This document shows, one piece after another, positions 8,585 through 16,908 of a stretch of 64,000 bases of DNA. A program made the position numbers and the translations under genes. The stretch comes from Paenibacillus illinoisensis NBRC 15959 (lineage in GTDB: Bacteria > Bacillota > Bacilli > Paenibacillales > Paenibacillaceae): assembly GCF_004000925.1 (NCBI RefSeq), contig NZ_BIME01000002.1, forward strand, positions 248,001-312,000, read 5' to 3'. How positions within the stretch are numbered: position 1 is the first letter of the stretch; each line of letters starts with the position of its first letter. Below the pieces are notes generated by a model. It ran no database searches, was not told where the DNA came from, and saw only the letters and a program-made list of their open reading frames with translations.

Positions 8585-8610
8585 AGCCGCTGAATTAAGC
8601 GGCTTTTCTT
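8585..8610 (+). terminator. Rho-independent terminator after MarR-GNAT
   Basis: AGCCGC, loop TGAATTAA, GCGGCT and a T-rich tail. Confidence 0.8.
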
Positions 8611-8682
8611 GATTAAAGGAAACACGATCGAATTTTTATGAGTCAGGGGCGATTAACTTAGTTGATCAGGTGTGGATATTTT

Positions 8683-9252
8683 TCAGGTGTCGTTGTCTTT
8701 CTTGCGGCATGTATACACGAAGACGGGTGGGAAATTGTAGGGGACAAACTGGATGTTCTCCATAATCAGCTCTTCAGCCAGAGTTTGCTTCATATGAAGT
8801 GAGTACTGATATAAGACCAACCTGCCGCCTGGCCGGAGAGCTTGAGTCATTTGAGCAAGAATGTGTTCTCTCATTGTCTTGGAAAAATTAAACAAAGGTA
8901 ATCCGCTAATAATGCAATCCAAGTGTAGAACTTGCTCCTGATTCATTTTCTTTACTAAAGAGGAGGCATTGGAAGCGAGCTTGAAATGAGGATATTCCTT
9001 TTTTAGAGCTTTCCTCATTCTTCGGTCTCTTTCAAATAAAAGGACTGCTGCAGAGCTCGGTAAATGGGCTTCCATGATGCGTGTTATAGCACCCGTTCCT
9101 GCCCCAAGCTCTGCTATGGCTCGAACATCATTCCAATACACAGACTGAATAATTTTACGTGCCAGAAATGCAGAACTGGGGAAGATGCTTCCTACTCTTT
9201 TCGGATTCTTGAGGAAAGCTAGCAGAAAAAGAAGAAAGTTGGGTATTTTCAA
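8683..9252 (-). CDS. PmtA-like SAM-dependent methyltransferase (copy 1)
   Basis: A 189-residue class I methyltransferase of the phospholipid N-methyltransferase / rRNA dimethylase-like group. The SAM-binding motif ELGAGTGAIT starts at Glu48. Before it is the family segment KRVGSIFPSSAFLARK, and near residue 113 is DCIISGLPLFNFS, where the acceptor-site motif is expected. Translation probably starts at TTG 9252 with GGAGG eight bases before it. It is the last gene of a minus-strand cluster with a two-component system and a paralogue at 11136-11702 that shares every motif at the same residue number. A membrane-lipid substrate is plausible; the name does not prove it. Confidence 0.85.
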   Translation of the reverse strand: MKIPNFLLFLLAFLKNPKRVGSIFPSSAFLARKIIQSVYWNDVRAIAELGAGTGAITRIMEAHLPSSAAVLLFERDRRMRKALKKEYPHFKLASNASSLVKKMNQEQVLHLDCIISGLPLFNFSKTMREHILAQMTQALRPGGRLVLYQYSLHMKQTLAEELIMENIQFVPYNFPPVFVYTCRKKDNDT

Positions 9253-9278
9253 TCATTTATCCTCCATTGTTGTAAAAT

Positions 9279-10379
9279 CTACCGGATGCCGGAAGGCAAC
9301 CTTAGCCGAAACCTAAATACATTATCCTCATGCTGAAGGGTTAGGGTGCCATGATGCAGCTCTGCAATATTTCTTGCAATTGAAAGGCCGAGCCCGGATC
9401 CCGATTGAATGCCTTCGCTGCTTCTTGAATAATCCACCTTATAAAACCGGTCAAACAGCTTGTCCATCTGTTCTGCCGTTAGGGGAGTTCCTTTATTTTC
9501 GACTTCAATGATTACATGCTCAGGCTGCATGGCCATTCGGATATGAATCGTACCCGGTTTGAAAGAATACTTCAGGGCATTCATCAACAGATTATCGATG
9601 GCGCGAGCCATCTTATCACTGTCGATATAGGTCATCATTGGTGAATCGCCAATGTCTTTCTCGATGTGGATGCCATTTTCCATGGCGAGAGGTTCAAACT
9701 CGAATAACATCTGGTCTATAAGTTGAAATAAATCAATTTTTCTCAGATCCAATTGGGTATCAACGGAGGTAAGACGAGTATATTCAAATAGATCATCCAG
9801 CAATTTTTTCAAGTGCGTTGCTTTGTTATAGGTGTTTTCTACGAATCGTGTATACTCAGCCTCGTCTTGAAAGGAATTGGTCCGCAGAAGCTCAATGTAG
9901 CCAATAATACTCGTAAGAGGCGTACGCAGGTCATGCGAAATACCTGTAATTAAGTCCATTTTGGATTTTTCCAATTCGCGTTCCTTCATGATTTGTTGTT
10001 GAAGCTGCTCCGTCATGAGATTAATGTTGGTGGCGACCCGTCCCAATTCGTCTTGGCGATTAACGGCTACCCGATAATCCAGATGGCCCTCCGATATGAA
10101 TTGAAGACCTTGCTCCAAAGAGACCAGATCTCTGACTATTTTTCGCGTGGCAATCAAAAAAGTGAATGTGAAGATCAATATAAAAATAGGCGTAATGACA
10201 TAAGGGAAAAAGTTAAGAAGCCAGTGCCATTCTAATCCATCACTGATTTTGGAAGCCGTCATAATAAGAATATTATTCACGCAAACGGAACCAACAATTG
10301 AAATAACAAAACTGATCACCAATCGATTGAGGATGTGGAACTGTATCTTTTTCGTTTGCTTGGATTGCGGCTTAGTCAA
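9279..10379 (-). CDS. Sensor histidine kinase (VanS/PhoR type)
   Basis: A 366-residue membrane kinase. Transmembrane helices are at about 18-40 and 55-77 with only a short external loop, so the signal is probably sensed in or at the membrane. A HAMP domain covers about 78-130. The phosphorylated His149 sits in GISHDLRTPL. The ATPase domain has the N box (DNLLMNALKYS), FDRFYKVD and GSGLGLSIA. Its start overlaps the end of the response regulator gene by 8 bp, which indicates translational coupling. The short-loop layout is common in kinases answering cell-envelope stress in Bacillota (family knowledge); the actual signal is unknown. Confidence 0.93.
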   Translation of the reverse strand: MTKPQSKQTKKIQFHILNRLVISFVISIVGSVCVNNILIMTASKISDGLEWHWLLNFFPYVITPIFILIFTFTFLIATRKIVRDLVSLEQGLQFISEGHLDYRVAVNRQDELGRVATNINLMTEQLQQQIMKERELEKSKMDLITGISHDLRTPLTSIIGYIELLRTNSFQDEAEYTRFVENTYNKATHLKKLLDDLFEYTRLTSVDTQLDLRKIDLFQLIDQMLFEFEPLAMENGIHIEKDIGDSPMMTYIDSDKMARAIDNLLMNALKYSFKPGTIHIRMAMQPEHVIIEVENKGTPLTAEQMDKLFDRFYKVDYSRSSEGIQSGSGLGLSIARNIAELHHGTLTLQHEDNVFRFRLRLPSGIR

Positions 10380-11052
10380 CTTTGTAACCTACTCCCCATA
10401 CCGTTTTAATATATTGAGGCTCTCTTGGGTTCACTTCCAGCTTCTCACGCAGATTGCGGATGTGTACCATCACGGTATTATCCGAATATCCGTAAGGTTC
10501 TTTCCACACGGTTTCGTATATCTTCTCGGAGCTGAATACCTGTCCGGGGTGGCTGGCAAGCAGCTCAAGTATTGAAAACTCCAGCGGTGTAAGCGGAATA
10601 TCGTTCTCTTTTAACTTCACGGAATGTTTAGTTTTATCGATGACAAGGTCTTTAACGAGAATTAAAGAGTTATATTCAGCTTTTCCAATCAGGGTTTGAC
10701 GCCGCAGCTGAGCCCTGACACGAGCGAGTAATTCCAATGGATTAAACGGTTTGACCATATAGTCGTCGGCTCCGGTAGTCAGGCCAGTGATTTTATCAAT
10801 GTCTTCTTCTTTGGCTGACAGCATGATGATCGGAGTGTTGGATACTTCGCGAATTTTAAGACAGGCTTGAATTCCATCCAAGACGGGCATCATAACATCC
10901 AGAATGACGAGTTGAACCGATGTTGTTTTTATAATATTGAGTGCTTCCAGACCATCGGCTGCTTCAATGACGTGATATCCTTCGTTACGTAAATAGACAT
11001 GAATGACATCGCGGATATCGGGTTCATCATCGACAACGAGTACGGTGTTCAT
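10372..11052 (-). CDS. OmpR/VanR-family response regulator
   Basis: A 226-residue regulator. The receiver domain has the acidic pair in VVDDEPD, phosphoacceptor Asp52 (LVILDVMMP) and the Lys of VKPFNPLELLARV. The C-terminal winged helix has TPLEFSILELLASHPGQVFS and YSDNTVMVHIRNLREKLE, ending GVGYKVD, as in OmpR proteins. It is the partner of the overlapping kinase gene at 9279-10379. Likely targets include its own cluster, but no clear direct repeat was recognised upstream. Confidence 0.95.
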   Translation of the reverse strand: MNTVLVVDDEPDIRDVIHVYLRNEGYHVIEAADGLEALNIIKTTSVQLVILDVMMPVLDGIQACLKIREVSNTPIIMLSAKEEDIDKITGLTTGADDYMVKPFNPLELLARVRAQLRRQTLIGKAEYNSLILVKDLVIDKTKHSVKLKENDIPLTPLEFSILELLASHPGQVFSSEKIYETVWKEPYGYSDNTVMVHIRNLREKLEVNPREPQYIKTVWGVGYKVD

Positions 11053-11135
11053 AAATCTAGCTCCTTTTTAGTCCACTCTAAAATAAATATAATGAATTCG
11101 TGACATCTACCAGTGTAATCCATCGTCCAGAATGT

Positions 11136-11702
11136 TTAAATTGTTTCCTTTTTGCGACAGACATAAACAAACGCAGGAGGGATATTCAATGGCACGATAT
11201 CGATGTTCTCGATGACAAAATGTTTGGAAAGTGTCTTTTTCATCTGAAGCGAATATTGAAAGGCGATGAATAAACCTCCAGGTTTGAGAGCCTGATCGAT
11301 TTGGTCTACCAACGTGTTTCGGAGCTCAGGCTCAAAGTTAAAAAACGGCAATCCGCTAAAGATACAATCTAATTGCTGAACGCCTTCTTGCTTCATTGAA
11401 GCTACTAATTGAGCAGCATTCGGATAGAAGGAGAATGTGGGAAATGCCTTTTGTAAATTAGTCCTCATAATCTGATTCGACTCAAACACAAATACGTTGG
11501 TACTATCCTGCACCTGTTTTTCAATATAACGAGTGATGGCCCCTGTGCCTGCACCGAGCTCTGCGATGGCCTGGAATTCAGGCCATGGTGCATGACTGAC
11601 CATTTTGCTAGCCAGGAAGCGAGAACTTGGTATGATGCTGCCTACATGTTTGGGATTCTTTACAAAGCTTTTCAAAAACAAAATCGTTTCATCTGAATTC
11701 AT
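11136..11702 (-). CDS. PmtA-like SAM-dependent methyltransferase (copy 2)
   Basis: A 188-residue paralogue of the methyltransferase at 8683-9252. It has KHVGSIIPSSRFLASK, the SAM motif ELGAGTGAIT from Glu48, DCIFSGLPFFNF, and an ending NIPPAFVYVCRKKE that matches the other copy. The ATG has GGAGGAACTT before it. It lies between dedA and the two-component genes on the same strand, so kinase and regulator are bracketed by the two copies. Two related enzymes could carry out successive methylations, or one may have diverged; neither can be told from sequence alone. Confidence 0.85.
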   Translation of the reverse strand: MNSDETILFLKSFVKNPKHVGSIIPSSRFLASKMVSHAPWPEFQAIAELGAGTGAITRYIEKQVQDSTNVFVFESNQIMRTNLQKAFPTFSFYPNAAQLVASMKQEGVQQLDCIFSGLPFFNFEPELRNTLVDQIDQALKPGGLFIAFQYSLQMKKTLSKHFVIENIDIVPLNIPPAFVYVCRKKETI

Positions 11703-11755
11703 GAATTAAGTTCCTCCAAGGGTTTCATATCGATTTTTGCAAATACAAGACGGAC

Positions 11756-12259
11756 TCAAAAGCGTAATAACTGAAGCACAGACAGAAGGGGATCTCCAAA
11801 GTAAATGCCTGCAGCAAAATACGTTAAGGTCCAGAGTAGAGCACTGGAATAGGTTATCATTGCAAATCTTCTAAAATGTACCCCGCTCAGCCCGATCACC
11901 AGAGGAAGAACATATCGTACGACTGGAATAAACAAACCGATCGACATCGCCCAATGGCCCCGTTGGTTCAGCATTCGTTCGGCTTTGATAAAATGTTTAT
12001 TATGTTGAAATCGGTATAGGTTCTTGGCGCCGTACAATTTACCTGCAACATAGGCAGCAGTGATCGCTGTTAAAAGTCCGGATAAAATACAGAAGTAAGT
12101 GATCCCGGCATTGATTGCACCGGTGTGGCTCAGGATGGCCCCGCTGATAATCGTGATCTCATTCGGAATGGGAATTCCGAACGGACCCAGGGAGAAGGCA
12201 AAATAAAAAATCAGATATCCATACTGATGAAGCAGCTCTAAGATTGTATTACTGACCAT
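11756..12259 (-). CDS. DedA-family membrane protein
   Basis: A 167-residue integral membrane protein of the DedA/SNARE-associated family, whose members are now linked to lipid (undecaprenyl phosphate or phospholipid) translocation. It shows FSLGPFGIPIPNEITIISGA near the N-terminus, the Arg-rich F..H..FIKAERMLNQRGHWAMSIGLFIPVVR segment split over residues 85-112, and G-rich helices after it. AGGAGGTAAAACC precedes the ATG. It is the first gene of the minus-strand cluster with two methyltransferases and a two-component system, which hints at a membrane-lipid or envelope-defence role (inference). Confidence 0.9.
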   Translation of the reverse strand: MVSNTILELLHQYGYLIFYFAFSLGPFGIPIPNEITIISGAILSHTGAINAGITYFCILSGLLTAITAAYVAGKLYGAKNLYRFQHNKHFIKAERMLNQRGHWAMSIGLFIPVVRYVLPLVIGLSGVHFRRFAMITYSSALLWTLTYFAAGIYFGDPLLSVLQLLRF

Positions 12260-12384
12260 GGTTTTACCTCCTCGCTTGTCGATAGCAAAATCATAATGAA
12301 ATAAACTGAGGAATTAATGAGTATATTTCTAAAGAAAATCTAAAGATTATTTAAGTAAGTTAACAACTTATCTCCATTCAACCT

Positions 12385-12416
12385 AAAAAAGCCTTGCCAA
12401 AAAGTTGGCTAGGCTT
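12385..12416 (-). terminator. Rho-independent terminator downstream of the gene remnant
   Basis: Read on the minus strand: AAGCCTAGCCAA, loop CTTT, TTGGCAAGGCTT and a T run. It lies directly after the stop codon of the remnant at 12425 and supports that a real gene once ended here. Confidence 0.8.
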
Positions 12417-12424
12417 GATTTGTT

Positions 12425-12582
12425 TTAATAGAAACGATGGTCATTGAGCAATTCTCGCAATTGATATGCTGCTGCATAAGTTTCGTGTACGAGCTGGATG
12501 TATTCTTCCTTGTATTCGTAGGATTCCAATTGCTCAATGTTCCGAAAAAAGTTGAATGGTATGTCTAATTGGTAAATAGGTC
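12425..12582 (-). pseudogene. 3' remnant of a small hypothetical gene
   Basis: A 51-codon minus-strand frame from an in-frame TGA to TAA encodes an amphipathic, Glu/Tyr-rich stretch (FFRNIEQLESYEYKEEYIQL, then VHETYAAAYQLRELLNDHRF). It has no start codon or ribosome binding site but is followed at once by a good terminator. Its composition looks like genuine protein, so it is probably the C-terminal end of a gene whose front was deleted or has decayed. The family was not recognised. Confidence 0.5.
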
Positions 12583-12868
12583 ACAGCAATAATAGAGAAA
12601 AACTCTGAATATTTGGGCAGGATTTTTCTAAAGAATTTCTGAGTATGACGGGATATAGCCAAGATTGGGACAGATTGTTTTCGTCGAAAATTCCATGCAG
12701 AATATTGTTCTTTATTTTCCATATTTGTGTTATTCTGTTGATGATAGGCGACCATTTCATTGGTGTGATCGATATAGAAGGGAGGGACATCTGCTCGATT
12801 CATTCAATTGCTATAAAGAGAGTAACGGCACTGCTTGTAAAAAATGAGAAATAAGCGGAGGTTTGGTT

Positions 12869-14071
12869 ATGCTCAAAAAAATGAAGAAATATGGTGTTTG
12901 CAGTTTGGCACTTGTATTGTTTGCGGCTGCGGCATTGACCGGGTGGAGTACTAAAGCATCGGCAGCGGATTTCAGATCATTGAACGCTTCACAGATTGTA
13001 TCGGAGATGGGTGCAGGATGGAATCTGGGGAACCAGCTTGAAGCAACGGTGAATGGCGTCCCTAGTGAAACGGCTTGGGGCAATCCTGTCGTTACTCCAG
13101 AGTTGATTAAAAAGGTAAAGGCAGCAGGCTTCAAGACAATTCGCATTCCTGTATCCTATTTCAATCATATTGGAAGCGCTCCCAATTACACGATTAACGC
13201 GGCGTGGTTGAATCGAGTCCAAACCGTCGTTGATTATGCATATAATGAAGGTTTATATGTCGTTATTAACATTCATGGAGATGGGTATAATTCCATCCCG
13301 GGCGGATGGCTTCTTGTGAATGGCAGCAATCAGGCTGCAATTAAAGAGAAATACCAAAAGGTGTGGCAGCAGATTGCTACCAAGTTCAGCAATTATAATG
13401 AGCGTCTTATTTTTGAATCGATGAATGAAGTGTTCGACGGAAATTACGGCAATCCGAATGCTGCATACTATGCTAACTTGAACGCCTATAATCAAATCTT
13501 TGTGGACACGGTCCGGCAGACTGGGGGCAACAACAACGCCAGATGGTTACTGATTCCAGGCTGGAACACCAATATTGACTATACGGTGGGCAATTATGGC
13601 TTTGCTCTTCCAACAGATAATTTCAGATCCTCGGCAATCCCGAGCTCTCAGAAGAGAATTATGATCTCCGCACATTACTACTCTCCGTGGGATTTTGCTG
13701 GTGAGGAGAACGGAAATATCACGCAGTGGGGCGCAGCGGCAACAAATCCTTCGAAGAAATCAACCTGGGGTCAGGAAGACTATCTGAATGCACAATTCAA
13801 ATCGATGTACGATAAGTTTGTAACACAGGGCTATCCGGTTGTTATTGGAGAATTTGGCTCCATTGATAAAACGGCGTATGACTCCACCAATAACGTTTAT
13901 CGTCAAGCTTATGCGAAAGCGGTAACGGCAACTGCCAAGAAGTACGGGGCCGTGCCGGTGTATTGGGACAATGGCCATAACGGTCAGCATGGTTTCGCTT
14001 TGTTTAACCGCTCAAACAACACGGTTACCCAGCAAGGCATTATTAATGCCATCATGCAGGGGATGCAGTAA
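12869..14071 (+). CDS. Secreted endoglucanase, glycoside hydrolase family 5
   Basis: A 400-residue exported cellulase. ATG 12869 is chosen because GGAGG ends 7 bases before it; a TTG six bases upstream is too close to that site. The signal peptide runs to about residue 32 (TKASA-ADF). The single catalytic TIM barrel shows AGWNLGNQLEA (49-59), IRIPVSYFNH, INIHGDG, the acid/base Glu187 in ESMNEVFDG and the nucleophile Glu328 in VIGEFGS. There is no carbohydrate-binding module. It should cut internal beta-1,4-glucan bonds, and activity on xyloglucan or mixed-linkage glucan is possible. It is monocistronic, ending in a terminator. Confidence 0.92.
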   Translation: MLKKMKKYGVCSLALVLFAAAALTGWSTKASAADFRSLNASQIVSEMGAGWNLGNQLEATVNGVPSETAWGNPVVTPELIKKVKAAGFKTIRIPVSYFNHIGSAPNYTINAAWLNRVQTVVDYAYNEGLYVVINIHGDGYNSIPGGWLLVNGSNQAAIKEKYQKVWQQIATKFSNYNERLIFESMNEVFDGNYGNPNAAYYANLNAYNQIFVDTVRQTGGNNNARWLLIPGWNTNIDYTVGNYGFALPTDNFRSSAIPSSQKRIMISAHYYSPWDFAGEENGNITQWGAAATNPSKKSTWGQEDYLNAQFKSMYDKFVTQGYPVVIGEFGSIDKTAYDSTNNVYRQAYAKAVTATAKKYGAVPVYWDNGHNGQHGFALFNRSNNTVTQQGIINAIMQGMQ

Positions 14072-14095
14072 TCAAATCATGCGTTTCATCGTACG

Positions 14096-14135
14096 AAAGG
14101 CATGTCCTCTCACAAGAAAGGACATGCCTTTTTTT
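14096..14135 (+). terminator. Rho-independent terminator after the endoglucanase
   Basis: AAAGGCATGTCCT pairs exactly with AGGACATGCCTTT around a 10-base loop, followed by T residues. Confidence 0.9.
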
Positions 14136-14287
14136 ATGTAGTACTCGTTCGGTATCGTTCAAACACAAATACCATATTGCCAATGAATTTTACATAAGCC
14201 ATATACAGAATTCATTAAACGCCACAATACCTTTTATATACTTAATTTGCTTATATAGCGAACTAAAAGGACTAGGTGGTAGACAGA

Positions 14288-14827
14288 ATGTTAAAAAAAC
14301 GCGATTTGCATGAATGCCACGCACTGTACAGCTTATTGAACGACCCCTCAGTGTCACCTTATGTTCGTTACCAATGTCATTCACCTGAGGAATATGTATT
14401 CCTGACCAAACAGTTGATGGACGAGGAAGAACAGAAAACCACGATTTCCCGTACAATTTTAAACGAAGCGGGCCAGCCCATTGGAACCATTGATTTGTAT
14501 CATATCGTAAACCATACAGGGTTTCTGGCCACATGGATTGGAGCACCTTACTTCGGTAACGGATACAGTCAACGGGCGAAATCCATCTTTTTGAGTGAAC
14601 TATTTCTCGAACATGCCATAGAAACGGTGTTTTTGAAGATTCGCAAACAAAATATCCGGTCGAGCAAAGCTGCACAAAAACTGCCCTATGTAAAACTGGC
14701 CAATGTTTCGCATTCTGAATTATACGGATCCATCAATACCAGGGAGCAGATTTATGACCTCTATCGCGTGGAACGGATCGACTTTATCGAGTACAGTATG
14801 ATCCTGAACCAAGGAGTGGCTACATAA
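14288..14827 (+). CDS. GNAT-family N-acetyltransferase
   Basis: A 179-residue acetyltransferase of the RimJ/RimL-like GNAT group. ATG 14288 follows AGGTGG at a normal distance, whereas the in-frame GTG at 14276 overlaps that site. The N-terminus LKKRDLHECHALYSLLNDPS and the central GQPIGTIDLYHI then TWIGAPYFGNGYSQRAK match the fold, the last part being the acetyl-CoA loop (canonical Q/RxxGxG, here FGNGYSQ). No partner gene is visible; it stands between two terminators. The acceptor is unknown and could be a protein N-terminus or a small amine. Confidence 0.8.
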   Translation: MLKKRDLHECHALYSLLNDPSVSPYVRYQCHSPEEYVFLTKQLMDEEEQKTTISRTILNEAGQPIGTIDLYHIVNHTGFLATWIGAPYFGNGYSQRAKSIFLSELFLEHAIETVFLKIRKQNIRSSKAAQKLPYVKLANVSHSELYGSINTREQIYDLYRVERIDFIEYSMILNQGVAT

Positions 14828-14891
14828 CTGCACAATTCTATAAGGTCAAAGATAGGTAGTATTATCATCTTAACAACTCATACCAATCAAG

Positions 14892-14917
14892 AGTCGCTGA
14901 ATCAGCGGCTTTTTTTG
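14892..14917 (+). terminator. Rho-independent terminator after the acetyltransferase
   Basis: AGTCGCTGA and CAGCGGCT pair (with G-T wobble) over a two-base loop, then seven T residues. Confidence 0.8.
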
Positions 14918-15026
14918 TTGCTCTTTAGGCCAGGGGATAGAGGATTATGTGATAATTTATAACACACAGATTGAATGGTTGTGAAAAATAACAAAAAATA
15001 ATGAAGCTTTTTTATGGAAAACTACA

Positions 15027-15055
15027 AAGACATTCAGAAATGTTCGTAATATAAT
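15027..15055 (+). promoter_or_regulatory. Putative promoter of the cyanurate operon
   Basis: TATAAT (15050-15055) lies 17 bp after AAGACA (15027-15032), a poor -35. The small inverted repeat ACATT-CAGA-AATGT sits between them. A weak -35 would fit control by an activator such as the PucR protein encoded in the operon. Confidence 0.45.
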
Positions 15056-15157
15056 ATGACGCAAGAAGAATGAATGAAGGAAGGAATAAGTCAGGTTATA
15101 TAACATCGAAATAAATCAACACAGGGATCTCAGTTCTGTTCTGAAAGGAGAATATTT

Positions 15158-15841
15158 ATGCAAATTACAGCAGCACCTTACAGTTGGCCTTACGACGGGA
15201 GCATCGATCCCTGTAAAACCGCATTAGTCATTATTGATATGCAAATCGATTTTTGCGGCAAAGGAGGGTATGTGGAACAGATGGGGTATGACTTGTCCCT
15301 GACGGCCAAACCCATTGAGCCTATTCGAAAGCTCTTGCATCGGGTCAGGCAGATAGAAGATTTTCACGTCATTCACACGAGAGAGGGACATAAACCGGAC
15401 CTATCCGATCTGCCTGCGAACAAACGTTGGCGCAGCAAACAGATCGGGGCCGAGATCGGTTCTTCCGGACCGGCAGGACGCATTTTGGTTCGAGGTGAAC
15501 CGGGCTGGCAGATTATAGAGGAGCTTGCTCCCATCGAAGGTGAATCGATCATTGATAAGCCGGGTAAAGGCAGTTTTTATGCTACAGACCTGGATCTAAT
15601 CCTCAAGAATAAAGGCATTACTCATCTGATCTTAACGGGAATTACAACGGATGTTTGTGTGCACACAACCATGCGTGAAGCCAATGACAGAGGATATGAA
15701 TGTCTGATCCTGGAAGACTGCACGGGAGCAACCGACCCTGATAATCATCACGCAGCGCTCCAGATGGTCAAAATGCAGGGAGGCGTGTTCGGCAGCGTCA
15801 GTAACTCCAGCGAGGTTTTAAAGGCGCTAGCTGCCTTTTAA
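15158..15841 (+). CDS. biuH: Cysteine hydrolase, probable biuret amidohydrolase
   Basis: A 227-residue isochorismatase-like hydrolase with catalytic triad Asp27 (VIIDMQIDF), Lys134 (IDKPGKGSF) and Cys167 (TTDVCVHTT). The segments [20 protein letters not shown] and [15 protein letters not shown] mark the subgroup containing biuret hydrolase and RutB-like ureidoacrylate hydrolases. No pyrimidine-degradation (rut) genes are nearby. The operon instead encodes a cyanuric acid hydrolase-like and an allophanate hydrolase-like protein, so hydrolysis of biuret to allophanate and ammonia is the best assignment. It is the first gene of the operon, preceded by GAAAGGAG. The family is firm; the substrate rests on context. 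Confidence 0.8.
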   Translation: MQITAAPYSWPYDGSIDPCKTALVIIDMQIDFCGKGGYVEQMGYDLSLTAKPIEPIRKLLHRVRQIEDFHVIHTREGHKPDLSDLPANKRWRSKQIGAEIGSSGPAGRILVRGEPGWQIIEELAPIEGESIIDKPGKGSFYATDLDLILKNKGITHLILTGITTDVCVHTTMREANDRGYECLILEDCTGATDPDNHHAALQMVKMQGGVFGSVSNSSEVLKALAAF

Positions 15842-15889
15842 GCAACACTGCCACAGCAATAGAAAAACAACAACATGGGAGGAAATCAT

Positions 15890-16897
15890 ATGTGGAGATG
15901 GTCCAGAAAGTCACTGCTTATCGTAATGTCGGTTTGTTTGCTCGCACTAACAGCTTGCGGGTCGAACGATGTGCCTAGCTCTGCTTCAGGAGATGGAGAA
16001 TCCGGTGGATTGAAAAAAGTGGTTCTGCGTCTAAAATGGGTTCATCAAGCACAGTTTGCCGGATTCTATACCGCCGTAGAGAAGGGATTTTACAAAGAAG
16101 CGGGTTTGGATGTTGAGATCAGACCCGGCGGCGCGGATTTTCCTTCCGTACAGATGATTGCATCAGGTGCAGAGCAATTCGGCGTAACGGGCGCAGATCA
16201 AATACTGATGGCCAGGGAGAAAGGGGTTCCCGTGAAGGCGCTGTCCGCCATTTACAGAAAAACGCCATTTGTATTGTTTAGTCTCAAGGATTCAGGGATC
16301 ACGAAGATGGAGGATCTGGTCGGCCAGAAGATCGGTGTGAAGCTTGGAGGTAACGAAGAGCTGACTTACCGAGCAATGGTGAAGAATGCGGGCATAGACG
16401 GAACCAAGGTGGAGGAAATGCCAGCAAAATATGATCTCAGCCCATTGCTCAGCGGACAGGTGAAGGCATGGCCGGGTTATGTCATTAATGAGGTCCTCGC
16501 CGTACAGGAGCAGGGGAATGAAGTCAATATTATTGAGCCGAGCGATTATGATATTAACTTTTATGCGGATACGTTGTTTACGACAGAGGACATCATCGAG
16601 CGTGATCCCGAAATGGTGAAAAGCTTCGTACAGGCTTCCATGAAGGGGTGGAGCTACGCTATTGAGAACCCGGAAGAGGCTGCCGAATTTGGCTTGAAAT
16701 ACGGGGATAAATTGACCATTGACCACGAGGTGAGCATGATGAACGCAAGCATTCCTTTGCTGGAGCCGGAGAATCTTCCCCTCGGCAAGATGGAATCAGA
16801 GGCATGGGACGTGCTGCAGCAGAACTTGATCGATCTGGAATTCTTGAAGGAAGAGCAAAACCTTGAAGACGTATTTTCAAACGAATTTATCGAATAG
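15890..16897 (+). CDS. NMT1/THI5-like ABC transporter substrate-binding lipoprotein
   Basis: A 335-residue lipoprotein with lipobox LLALTAC and lipidated Cys23. ATG 15890 follows GGGAGGAAATC; an upstream in-frame ATG at 15875 overlaps that site. The mature part reads VLRLKWVHQAQFAGFYTAVE then KGFYKEAGLDVEI, the pattern of the NMT1/THI5 family that binds pyrimidine-like, flavin-precursor or sulfonate ligands. Aromatic ring ligands are common in this family, which fits a triazine or cyanurate ligand. With the ATPase and permease directly downstream it forms a complete importer inside the operon. Confidence 0.88.
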   Translation: MWRWSRKSLLIVMSVCLLALTACGSNDVPSSASGDGESGGLKKVVLRLKWVHQAQFAGFYTAVEKGFYKEAGLDVEIRPGGADFPSVQMIASGAEQFGVTGADQILMAREKGVPVKALSAIYRKTPFVLFSLKDSGITKMEDLVGQKIGVKLGGNEELTYRAMVKNAGIDGTKVEEMPAKYDLSPLLSGQVKAWPGYVINEVLAVQEQGNEVNIIEPSDYDINFYADTLFTTEDIIERDPEMVKSFVQASMKGWSYAIENPEEAAEFGLKYGDKLTIDHEVSMMNASIPLLEPENLPLGKMESEAWDVLQQNLIDLEFLKEEQNLEDVFSNEFIE

Positions 16898-16908
16898 GGT
16901 GTGATTTT

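Larger units (their letters stand above)
12260..12868. other. Intergenic region between dedA and the GH5 endoglucanase
   Basis: This 609-bp stretch is AT-rich. It holds the upstream region of the dedA cluster, a minus-strand terminator (12385-12416), a gene remnant (12425-12582) and about 285 bp before the endoglucanase with no convincing gene. Small open frames in this last part have neither a ribosome binding site nor a recognisable protein pattern. Confidence 0.5.
14828..15157. other. Intergenic region upstream of the cyanurate operon
   Basis: This 330-bp gap contains a terminator (14892-14917), an AT-rich tract, a putative promoter with a perfect TATAAT at 15050, and a leader of about 95 bp before the first gene. 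No coding signal was found. Confidence 0.6.

Noticed and set aside
12583-12868. Several 60-90 codon frames before the endoglucanase gene
   Set aside because: They overlap one another on both strands, lack ribosome binding sites and have composition expected of AT-rich noncoding DNA.
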